64,000 nt of DNA from Phycisphaerales bacterium (GTDB lineage Bacteria; Planctomycetota; Phycisphaerae; Sedimentisphaerales; Anaerobacaceae), in NCBI GenBank assembly GCA_030602885.1, contig JAUVYV010000017.1, positions 1-64,000 on the forward strand. The letters are read 5' to 3'. Each line of letters begins with the position of its first letter. Position 1 is the first letter of the stretch. Both the position numbers and the translations under genes were made by a program. The notes beneath the pieces were generated by a model that ran no database searches, was not told where the DNA came from, and saw nothing but the letters and a program-made list of their open reading frames with translations. Positions 1 through 7,473 of the stretch are shown one piece after another.

Positions 1-450
1 ACTGCCTTGAAATGCGTGAGTTACGGCAGCCGGCAGAGAATTCTTGGACACTGATTCACACTGATTGACACTGATTTTTGAAAAAGTTCAAGGGCTGAGA
101 AACAAAATATAACATCTTGTAAATGGGTGGGCATTGTTGAACCCTCCTTTCTGATTGATTATTGACGATTTTCTATTGTCTATTGGCTATTAGTTTGATG
201 CATATTATACTTCATGGAAAGTTAGATGTCAAGTGAAATTTTGGGGATTTAGCCACAGAGCAATTTCTTTAGACAGGATAACAGGATTTGGATGGATTTT
301 GTCTTTGGTGGAGAGAGTTGCGGGGGTGGATTTTTGGGCTAAAAACGGGGGTTGGCGTGACGAAAACGCGCGAAAGTGTGAAAAAAATTGAAAAAAGCTG
401 CGAGATTATATTTAGTTGGTGAGTCCCTAGTTTTAAAAGTCGTGGCAGAT
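1..450. repeat. Gene-free left edge with three kinds of short repeat
   Basis: No convincing gene lies here. Three short repetitive patches are visible. The unit cactgatt occurs at 49-56, 59-66 and 69-76 with a period of 10. A run of attg/ctatt-type units covers about 152-193. The unit acaggat occurs at 273-279 and 281-287. Such patches are frequent between planctomycete genes and have no known function. The stretch lies just downstream of the minus-strand cassette, so it may hold its transcript end, but I see no clear hairpin with a T run. Confidence 0.55.
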
Positions 451-1029
451 TCATGACCTCGCCAAGGCTATATATTCCTTAAATATGTCATACATCGGCC
501 TAAGCTCTTCTTCAACCAAAGGCAGAGAGACTATCTTCATCTTCTCATCCATTTTGGCTTCAACCTGTTTCAAGCAGTCTTCGAAGTTCCCATACCTTTT
601 CCCAAGGATAGTGAAATAAAGGAAGACACCCTTGGGATGTATGAATCGATAGCAATCAGCATTAGCACATATTTGAGCTTCGAGAGACAAGAACTTCACT
701 CCTCCGTGGTGTCCTTTAACAGCGTTAAGTACAACTTCTTTGTATTTCTTCGCTAAGTCGAAGGCCGACAAAAACTCCTCGGCAGCATTGAGGCTCATCT
801 GAATATGATCTGGAATCCTCTTCTCCTGAAACGCTTGGCCCAACTTAACATCCATCATGGCAACGCCAATTTCTACCAGAGGGATGTTGGCTCCGAGTTT
901 CCCTGCAATGTGGCGCCCCTTGTCCAGAGAAATGTCCAGCAATATCATATCTGGAACACCGTGGGTATGGATCTCTTCTCTTGCGAAGCTAATTGCTTTC
1001 TCTGCTATGATCTCCAAGCTCGCTGACAT
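451..1029 (-). CDS. HD-domain-like protein with an altered HD pair
   Basis: This 192-residue soluble protein resembles the all-helical HD phosphohydrolase fold. H40 follows a basic turn, a hydrophobic helix leads to M59-D60 where the family normally has His-Asp, H75 comes next, then H107-H108, and D125 lies in a segment ending CANADCYRF that looks like the last metal-binding helix. If the alignment is right, one metal ligand (the His of HD) is replaced by Met, so catalysis may be changed or lost. It is the last gene of a four-gene minus-strand operon and starts 31 bases after the radical SAM gene. Substrate is unknown; HD proteins usually hydrolyse phosphate esters or nucleotides. The fold assignment is by motif only. 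Confidence 0.6.
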   Translation of the reverse strand: MSASLEIIAEKAISFAREEIHTHGVPDMILLDISLDKGRHIAGKLGANIPLVEIGVAMMDVKLGQAFQEKRIPDHIQMSLNAAEEFLSAFDLAKKYKEVVLNAVKGHHGGVKFLSLEAQICANADCYRFIHPKGVFLYFTILGKRYGNFEDCLKQVEAKMDEKMKIVSLPLVEEELRPMYDIFKEYIALARS

Positions 1030-1060
1030 GGCGTAACCTCCAAATTATCCATTTCCCTTG

Positions 1061-2029
1061 CTATTCGTATGTACAATGCTCAAATTGGTCAAACACTCGG
1101 TTTACTATACGCTCAATCTCAGTCCGATTCAACCCCGAAATGTGATGGCCGAAATCAGGCCGCAGTCGGCAGGGGCTTAACAACCCGTCAGATCGCAGAG
1201 CCATCTGAAATCGGCCACTTGCACAGGGGAAATTTGGACAAGTTCGGCAAAACGAGGAAAACACACGCGTTGACCGTTCTTTTCCATGATGATTGACCAC
1301 CAGAAGCTTGTTTGCTCCAAGCTTGAATGAATCCATTGCGATCCCACGGCCACCAGGTAGCCGCTCTCTTCCAACTCTTTCGTATCGTGCTTCGAGAGTG
1401 CCTATCAGATCATCAATACAGCAGAAGCATTGCTTCCACCTTTCACGGAACACGCCAGTGAAATCAAACGCATCGAATATCTTGGCATCGAATCCGTTGT
1501 ATTCACAGAAGTCCAAAATCTCTAAGATTTCATCACGGTTGGATTTGGTGACAACTATGTTTATCGTGATCCTCAATTTGTGTTTAGCCTCATGAATCGA
1601 TTCCAAAACATTTGCCAACGCATCCACACCTGTTATCTTCTCGAAGTTCGGCCTGGAAAGTGAATCCAAGCTTATCTTGCACTCGAATTGACCTGCATAC
1701 TTGGTAAGCCATTCCAACTCAGCCCTCACACGCGTTCCGTTCGTGTTGAAGATTATCTTTTGAAAACCAAGCTGGCATGCTCGTCTGAGTATTTCATGAG
1801 CACGTTTGGGCACAAGCAGTGGCTCGCCCCCTGTCAGGCGAACAACACTCACACCTCTTTCTTTAGCTGCTTCCAGAAGGCTCTTAATGCTTGCAACATC
1901 ACAGAATGTCTCGCACCTGATTATGTCCTCTCCATGAGGTGGGCAGTAGACGCAACGCATGTCGCAGGTTTGGTTAACCGAAATCCCAAGCGAAGGGATA
2001 ACTGAAAATGTCTTCCTATTTCTTGTCAT
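1061..2029 (-). CDS. MoaA-like radical SAM protein
   Basis: The 322-residue protein carries the radical SAM cluster motif CxxxCxxC at C22, C26 and C29 (CDMRCVYC), followed by LTGGEPLL, the glycine-rich SAM-binding strand. The C-terminal part has a second group of cysteines (CRTCPNFPC, then SPCRL about 20 residues on), like the second 4Fe-4S site of MoaA, the GTP 3',8-cyclase of molybdopterin synthesis, but with a different spacing. The usual MoaA partners (MoaC, MoaD, MoaE) are absent. It starts nine bases after the HAD-nucleotidyltransferase gene and was probably co-translated with it. I infer a radical modification of a nucleotide or sugar-nucleotide made in the same operon; the substrate is unknown. 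SPASM-type peptide modification is an alternative, but no precursor peptide is visible. Confidence 0.82.
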   Translation of the reverse strand: MTRNRKTFSVIPSLGISVNQTCDMRCVYCPPHGEDIIRCETFCDVASIKSLLEAAKERGVSVVRLTGGEPLLVPKRAHEILRRACQLGFQKIIFNTNGTRVRAELEWLTKYAGQFECKISLDSLSRPNFEKITGVDALANVLESIHEAKHKLRITINIVVTKSNRDEILEILDFCEYNGFDAKIFDAFDFTGVFRERWKQCFCCIDDLIGTLEARYERVGRERLPGGRGIAMDSFKLGANKLLVVNHHGKERSTRVFSSFCRTCPNFPCASGRFQMALRSDGLLSPCRLRPDFGHHISGLNRTEIERIVNRVFDQFEHCTYE

Positions 2030-2038
2030 GGACCGGGA

Positions 2039-3514
2039 CTACCAGGATACTAGCTCAACTGGGGTATGTCTGGAATCCTGTACGTAGTCCTGTTCCGTTT
2101 CATAGTGCCTCCAAGGACCCTCATAGACCAGTGAACCGATTCGTTGTTTCTCTCTGACAGCAACACTGACAGCTTCCTCAGTCATTTTGCTTTCGACATC
2201 ATGAAAAGTCCTCACAAACAATTCCTTCTGGTAGATGGACAATCCCATAAAGAGGAATTGGTTACTACTATCGCTTGGAGAACCTGACAAATCAATGGAC
2301 ACCACTATGCCGTTGGAATTTCGCATCATCCGTGAATGCCGAGTTCTGCCGTCATCGGGAACAAGAACGACTGTGCTGGTTCCTAATTGAGAGTACTTGA
2401 AAAACAGCAGCTCCAACAATCTTGGCGGATATAGAATATTCCCGTGGAGATAATAGAAGTTGCCGCCAATACTGTCAATACAGCCAAGAACGGCCGACAA
2501 CGTAGATTTGCTTCCCGTCTCAACAAAAACTGGCTCTATGTGGTACCGCGAACCATCACCCACTACAGATCGAATGTCATTGCCCTTGTGCTTGAGGAGA
2601 AAGTAGACTTTCCGACAGCCAACTGCTACAAGGGTGCGAACAAGATGATCAATGATCGGAATCCCTCCTACTTCTAAAGAGCATTTCTGTTTGTTCGTTG
2701 CAAGGCCCTTCATTCTGGTACCATGTCCGCCGCACACGATAACGGCTTCCGACACAGTTGTGTCCGATTTCTCTTGTGGAGCAAACACTCTTTCAAAGCC
2801 AAAATAATGTGGCTTTTCCAGCAAAGTCTCCACCTCGCTAAGAGAACGCACAAGTGCGTCAGGACAGTAACAAGGGCTTCCAACCTCGTCAGGACACACA
2901 TTTCTTCGCAAAAGATGAATAGTCCTGAGCGACAACTTCTTTGCTCCAAAAATGTCTGTGCTGTAGCGATCACCAATCATCACTGCATGTTTGGGCTGTG
3001 TCCCAAGCGAGTTCAGTGCGTACTTAAAAAGAAAGCTCTCCGGTTTCTTAAATGGGCATTCTCCAGAAATTGCCAACACAGAGAAGAAAAGGTTCAGCTT
3101 GTATCTCTCAATCAACCTTTGCAGACGTTGTTCATTCCCATTTGCCACAAAGCCAAGCTTGCGTTTCCGACTCTGAGTTTCAAGAAACGGAATCACGTCA
3201 TCAAATAGCTCTATGTGCCTTTCGTAGATTGAGAGAAAGTGGGCATAAACTCGTTGAAGTACATTTTCAATGTCCTTGTTAGAAGAAAGGCGTTCAAGGA
3301 CAGTTCTCCAAAACACAGGGTGGTATTCCCAGATGTACTCTCCGAACTGCTGAGAGAATTCTGCGTGAAATCTGAATAACTGGCCGGCGTTACATGAGCC
3401 AACCTCTTCAGAGATATTGCGTGCCATCTCTTGAAAAACGGACTCACGCTTCATTGTAAGCGATGAGTCATTTTCAATAGTCCTGTTGCCATCAAGGAGT
3501 ATTGTATCAATCAT
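2039..3514 (-). CDS. HAD-like phosphatase fused to a sugar-nucleotidyltransferase
   Basis: The 491-residue protein has two domains. Residues 1-235 are HAD-like: motif I is LLDGNRT (D8, with N10 where the second Asp is usual), motif II is near GFVANGN, a Lys lies in PFKKPES, and motif IV is GDRYSTDI. Residues 255-491 are an NTP_transferase domain with the signature GGHGTRMKG (262-270), a Lys at about 277 and GGIPIIDH, as in enzymes that form NDP-sugars from sugar 1-phosphates. This fusion pattern recalls heptose or other sugar-nucleotide routes, where a phosphatase precedes a nucleotidyltransferase. Its start overlaps the end of the upstream membrane-protein gene by 8 bases, which suggests translational coupling. 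The Asn in HAD motif I makes phosphatase activity uncertain. The exact sugar is unknown. Confidence 0.8.
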   Translation of the reverse strand: MIDTILLDGNRTIENDSSLTMKRESVFQEMARNISEEVGSCNAGQLFRFHAEFSQQFGEYIWEYHPVFWRTVLERLSSNKDIENVLQRVYAHFLSIYERHIELFDDVIPFLETQSRKRKLGFVANGNEQRLQRLIERYKLNLFFSVLAISGECPFKKPESFLFKYALNSLGTQPKHAVMIGDRYSTDIFGAKKLSLRTIHLLRRNVCPDEVGSPCYCPDALVRSLSEVETLLEKPHYFGFERVFAPQEKSDTTVSEAVIVCGGHGTRMKGLATNKQKCSLEVGGIPIIDHLVRTLVAVGCRKVYFLLKHKGNDIRSVVGDGSRYHIEPVFVETGSKSTLSAVLGCIDSIGGNFYYLHGNILYPPRLLELLFFKYSQLGTSTVVLVPDDGRTRHSRMMRNSNGIVVSIDLSGSPSDSSNQFLFMGLSIYQKELFVRTFHDVESKMTEEAVSVAVREKQRIGSLVYEGPWRHYETEQDYVQDSRHTPVELVSW

Positions 3515-4277
3515 CCGCTTTTACCTTAGGCGAATACTTCAATTCTTCAGCGTTCCTGGCGTATTTCCAGAGGCCATCAAAGTAGATTCTCATGCCAGTG
3601 TATAAAGGACTTCTTTTCAAAACTGACATGATAGGAAGTTGGGCACCTGAACTTCCCGGTACAAAAAAGGAAACGAAGGCTCGACTGTCCGCAATATAAA
3701 GTCTATGGCAGGCGGGCATTCTGTGCAACTTACACTCTACGTTTGGGTTCTCGGATTTAGCGTACATTACAGCCTGGACTGCACTGTAGACATCACTCCG
3801 ATACGTCTCGGTGTTCGGGCAACTGGGGTACAGCTTTGCTCGCTCAGCGATTTCAGGGTTATCACTTGGGTTGTCACCTGGGTCAGAAATCAAGACTCGC
3901 GTGTGTTTGTTCATATCTCTCAGGACAAAATGAAATGGCCTGTCTGGTCGGGTTATTGAAAAAGCTCTCATGCAGAGCACATCTATGAACGCAGATTTCC
4001 TTAAGGTTTTGATCATGTGCTTCTCTGCATTGGCCTGTGAATCATATAGAAACTCAATACCGTGTCCAAAGAACGCCGATGAGATCCTTTTAAGTATGCT
4101 TGGACGGAGATATCTAATCCCAATGACACCAAGCACCATCGCAATGAGGGATGAGAGGACGCCCAGGAAAAATGACCGCATGCCACTCATAGTTTGCTGT
4201 GCCTCAGATGTGCCCGGAGTGCCCAATGCCGCAAGGAATGAGTATATCTTTATAATTAGTACAAGTAGCTGGTTCAT
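3507..4277 (-). CDS. Membrane-anchored protein of unknown function, first gene of the cassette
   Basis: I do not recognise this 256-residue protein with certainty. It has two hydrophobic stretches, about residues 1-18 and 35-57, followed by a soluble domain of about 190 residues that should face the cytoplasm if the two segments form a hairpin. The soluble part alternates strands and helices and contains HRLYIAD at 191-197 and a basic/aromatic C-terminus; this weakly recalls phospholipase D-like domains, but the HxK motif is not intact. It heads the operon and overlaps the next gene by 8 bases. A membrane-bound sensor or effector paired with a nucleotide-modifying module is a reasonable guess, no more. 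Confidence 0.6.
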   Translation of the reverse strand: MNQLLVLIIKIYSFLAALGTPGTSEAQQTMSGMRSFFLGVLSSLIAMVLGVIGIRYLRPSILKRISSAFFGHGIEFLYDSQANAEKHMIKTLRKSAFIDVLCMRAFSITRPDRPFHFVLRDMNKHTRVLISDPGDNPSDNPEIAERAKLYPSCPNTETYRSDVYSAVQAVMYAKSENPNVECKLHRMPACHRLYIADSRAFVSFFVPGSSGAQLPIMSVLKRSPLYTGMRIYFDGLWKYARNAEELKYSPKVKADD

Positions 4278-4848
4278 GTCTTATCTCCTCTTGTTGCTAT
4301 CCGTTACATAGTTTGATTATACGGGATTTCCCATTTAACTTCATAAAGGGTGCTCCGCCACAAGGCGTCCTCCGTAAGGAGTCCTTAGGACTGCGGACTG
4401 CACGCTTTGACACTTTTTTTGAAGGACTCCTGTCCAGTTCAAGGCCTACAATACCAAAGGTTTCATCTCATTGTCAACAACTTTCCGGCAAATTTAGGAT
4501 GCCATGTCGCAAAAAGCACAAGAAAAGCGACATATTTGTGTGAAGAACCCACTTTTTCTTACTGTTTTTGCATACGTCCACTGTTGCCCTGGATTGGTAA
4601 GGCAAGGGAACATGGGTCCCCGGTTTGTGAATCCAAAGGAGCTCACCCGTAGGGATCTTCGCTACGCTTCGAGGGCGAAATATGGATTCCGTGTCAAGCA
4701 CGGAATGACAGGGGCGTTGTGAAGATGCCAGCGTCTTCGGGTGTGCCCTCGGCCAAAGGCCGAGGCTAAATAGGTCGCCTGCGGGGCAGGCGAATTGGTG
4801 GGGCAAGGCACTTGACCGGAGGTGGGGGTGGGGTATAGACTTTCGGCT
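4278..4848. repeat. Gene-free stretch with palindromic repeat elements
   Basis: This region separates the cassette from coaE and holds no convincing gene. It contains several perfect hairpins: arms 4686-4693 and 4699-4706 (attccgtg/cacggaat), 4747-4754 and 4758-4765 (cctcggcc/ggccgagg), and 4775-4781 and 4787-4793 (tcgcctg/caggcga). The first lies in a block resembling the dispersed palindromic repeats common between planctomycete genes. Small reading frames here are translations of these repeats. The promoter of the minus-strand cassette should lie near 4280-4330, but no clear -35/-10 pair stands out. Confidence 0.6.
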
Positions 4849-5466
4849 ATGGGCGAATCAGGAAAACGGCCGGTGATAGGGATTCTGGGTGGTCTCGGCT
4901 CAGGCAAGAGTACGGTGGCGGCGGAGTTCGGCAAATTAGGCTGTGCGGTAATCGACGCCGATAGAATAGCACATGAGCTTTTAGAGCGAAGTGATATTAA
5001 AGAAAAAGTCGTTGAGTGTTTCGGTGGTGGGATAACGGCGGGCAATGGGGCGATTGACCGCAGGAAGTTAGGGGAGGTTGTTTTTGCGGATAGCGGGCAA
5101 TTAAAACGGTTGACGGAGATATTGCACCCGGCTGTTTTGGAGCGTGTTGAGGGGCTTATAGAAGGGTATAAAAGGGATAGTCTGGTAAGAGGTATTGTGC
5201 TGGATATGCCTCTTTTGTTGGAAATTGGGTGGGAAAAGCGGTGTGAGAGGTTAATTTTTGTGGATTGTGATGAGAAAAAACGTGCGAAAAGGGCCAAAAA
5301 AATGGGGGTTTTCGGGGAAAACCAATTAAAAGTGCGAGAAAATTTTCAGATTTCTCTGGACAAGAAAAGAACCATCGCCGATAATACGGTTGTTAACAAT
5401 TCCGGCTTTTCGGAACTATCCAGGCAGGTCGCTGAAATCTTCTCAAGCATCGTGGATAACGGGTAA
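4849..5466 (+). CDS. coaE: Dephospho-CoA kinase
   Basis: The enzyme phosphorylates the 3' hydroxyl of dephospho-CoA with ATP, the last step of coenzyme A synthesis, in the cytoplasm. The N-terminus has the P-loop GGLGSGKST followed by the family motif DADRIAH; a later MPLLLE segment and the basic KKRAKRAKK lid region also fit. From ATG 4849 it is 205 residues, the normal family length. GTG codons at 4822 and 4828 follow a GGAGG run and would add up to nine residues, so the start is uncertain; 4849 gives the usual short lead before the P-loop. Rho follows 279 bases later. Confidence 0.9.
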   Translation: MGESGKRPVIGILGGLGSGKSTVAAEFGKLGCAVIDADRIAHELLERSDIKEKVVECFGGGITAGNGAIDRRKLGEVVFADSGQLKRLTEILHPAVLERVEGLIEGYKRDSLVRGIVLDMPLLLEIGWEKRCERLIFVDCDEKKRAKRAKKMGVFGENQLKVRENFQISLDKKRTIADNTVVNNSGFSELSRQVAEIFSSIVDNG

Positions 5467-5745
5467 GTGGGGTTTTTAGCAGCTCGCGTGATTCGTACCC
5501 GGCTTTTGAGTACTGAGAGCGTCCGACAAAACAGTTTTGGTCATCCTCAGCATGATAAAAATCCCGTGGTGAGGTCTGTAAACCGAGGCACTTTGCCAAA
5601 TTCATGATTAGTGCAGGACAGCCCGGAGAGGTTTGTTCGGACATTGAGAAAACGCTGCACAGTATGCAGAATCAAATCCCGTTGAATTCCTGAAACGATT
5701 TTTTAACAAAAGTTGCGATATTGCACAGATGCAAAAGGAGTAATC

Positions 5746-7239
5746 ATGGCTAAAGGTGGCGCAAAAGACGGAATAGGATCGAATAGACGCCGTAAGAAAA
5801 AGAAAAAAAGGAACAGTACAGGAGGGGTAGTCAACGAGCAGGCACAGGAGCTGCAAACCGACGTAGGGGTTGCGACGGATGAAGGGCCGGCCGAGGGACA
5901 GACAGCAAAGGAGGCAGCGAAGGCGAAGAAATCACAAGAGGAATCGACTCATGAGAAATACGAGCGTATCAAAAAAGGTAACCTCTATCTGGCCGACCTG
6001 CAAAAATTGACGGTGTCGGAGCTGCATGAACTCGCCAAGAAGGAAAACATCGCCGAATACAGCGCACTAAAGAAGCAGGATTTGATATTCAGGATTCTCA
6101 AAGAGCGCATTCGCCAGAACGGTCTGATGTTTGGAGAAGGGGTGCTGGAGGTTCTGCCTGACGGCTACGGCTTCCTGAGGAACCCGAATTACAACTACCT
6201 GTCAAGCCCGGATGATATTTACGTATCGCCCTCACAGATCAGACGTTTCGGGCTGCGGACCGGCAATGTCGTGTCGGGACAAATCCGACCTCCGAAGGAT
6301 TCTGAGAAGTACTTTGCGCTTTTGCGTGTCGAAGCCATCAACTTCGAAGACCCTGACAAGCTTTCTGAGAAGGCGGTATTCAGCGACCTGACGCCGCTGC
6401 ATCCGGAAGACAGGATTATTCTCGAAACAACATCCGAAGAGCTGAACATGCGAATCATCGACCTTGTCACTCCCGTCGGGAAGGGGCAGCGCGGGCTTAT
6501 CGTCGCTCCGCCGAGGACGGGCAAGACGATACTGCTCCAGAAGATAGCCAACGCCGTCAGTACGAACCATCCTGAGGCCAAGCTGATCGTCCTGCTGATT
6601 GACGAACGTCCGGAGGAAGTCACCGAGATGCAGCGCAAGACAGCCGAGGACGTTGAGGTCATCAGCTCGACGTTCGACGAGCCGGCAGCTCGTCACTGCC
6701 AGGTGGCCGAGGTGGTAATCGAAAAGGCAAAACGACTCGTTGAATACGGCAACGATGTGGTGATTCTGCTGGATTCAATTACCCGTCTTGCCCGAGCCTA
6801 CAACACAGAGCAGCCCCACTCGGGAAAGATACTCACCGGCGGTGTCGATGCGGGCGCGATGCAGATGCCGAAGAAATTCTTCGGTGCAGCGAGAAATATC
6901 GAAGAAGGCGGCTCGCTTACCATTTTCGCAACGGCGCTGATCGACACGGGCTCGAAGATGGACGAGGTTATCTTCGAGGAGTTCAAGGCAACCGGAAATA
7001 TGGAGCTGCACCTCGACAGGAAATTAGTTGACAGAAGGATCTGGCCTGCCATCGATATCAGCAGAAGTGGAACCCGAAGGGAAGAGCTGCTGCTGGACAA
7101 GAAGGAGCTGGAGCTGACGTATCGGCTACGAAGGGTCCTTAGTGAGATGAACCAGGTGGAGGCGGTGGAGCTGCTCAAGAACCGACTTGGCAAGTGCCGA
7201 ACGAACGCCGAGTTTTTGATGACGATGAGCCTCGATTAG
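5746..7239 (+). CDS. rho: Transcription termination factor Rho
   Basis: Rho is the hexameric RNA helicase that ends transcription at Rho-dependent sites. From ATG 5746, which has AAAAGGAG just upstream, the protein is 497 residues. Residues 1-70 are a basic then acidic low-complexity extension (RRKKKKKR) found before the Rho N domain (about 75-120). The RNA-binding cold-shock domain covers about 125-200. The ATPase part has Walker A APPRTGKT (254-261), Walker B ILLD (340-343) and the Q-loop region [15 protein letters not shown]. An upstream in-frame start at 5713 lacks a ribosome site. A strong intrinsic terminator lies downstream at 7416-7448. Confidence 0.96.
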   Translation: MAKGGAKDGIGSNRRRKKKKKRNSTGGVVNEQAQELQTDVGVATDEGPAEGQTAKEAAKAKKSQEESTHEKYERIKKGNLYLADLQKLTVSELHELAKKENIAEYSALKKQDLIFRILKERIRQNGLMFGEGVLEVLPDGYGFLRNPNYNYLSSPDDIYVSPSQIRRFGLRTGNVVSGQIRPPKDSEKYFALLRVEAINFEDPDKLSEKAVFSDLTPLHPEDRIILETTSEELNMRIIDLVTPVGKGQRGLIVAPPRTGKTILLQKIANAVSTNHPEAKLIVLLIDERPEEVTEMQRKTAEDVEVISSTFDEPAARHCQVAEVVIEKAKRLVEYGNDVVILLDSITRLARAYNTEQPHSGKILTGGVDAGAMQMPKKFFGAARNIEEGGSLTIFATALIDTGSKMDEVIFEEFKATGNMELHLDRKLVDRRIWPAIDISRSGTRREELLLDKKELELTYRLRRVLSEMNQVEAVELLKNRLGKCRTNAEFLMTMSLD

Positions 7240-7415
7240 ACAAACGGCATCGCTTCAGAGACACACCTCTGTCGTACACCAGCGCCGGCAGATTTGCACC
7301 GCTGCAAATCCACCTGCTCTCACCGGGCAATCACGTCCACAGCCGACGTAGAGGCCTGAATTGACGTCAATCAATTGACTGCTTTACTTATCCAACCGGT
7401 TTTATTAAGATACGA

Positions 7416-7448
7416 TTCCGGCAATCGGGTTTTGCCGGAATTTTCATT
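7416..7448 (+). terminator. Intrinsic terminator downstream of rho
   Basis: A perfect nine-base-pair hairpin (arms 7416-7424 and 7432-7440, ttccggcaa/ttgccggaa, seven-base loop) is followed directly by ttttcatttt. It lies between rho and valS in the right orientation to end the rho transcript. The valS start follows only about 25 bases later, so it may also act as an attenuator-like element in front of valS. Confidence 0.75.
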
Positions 7449-7473
7449 TTGTCGAATTTGCTACGGGTAGATA

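Noticed and set aside
1061-2029. Radical SAM protein as a prokaryotic viperin
   Set aside because: The viperin N-terminal motif and its cysteine context are absent; the second Cys group fits a MoaA/SPASM-like protein better.
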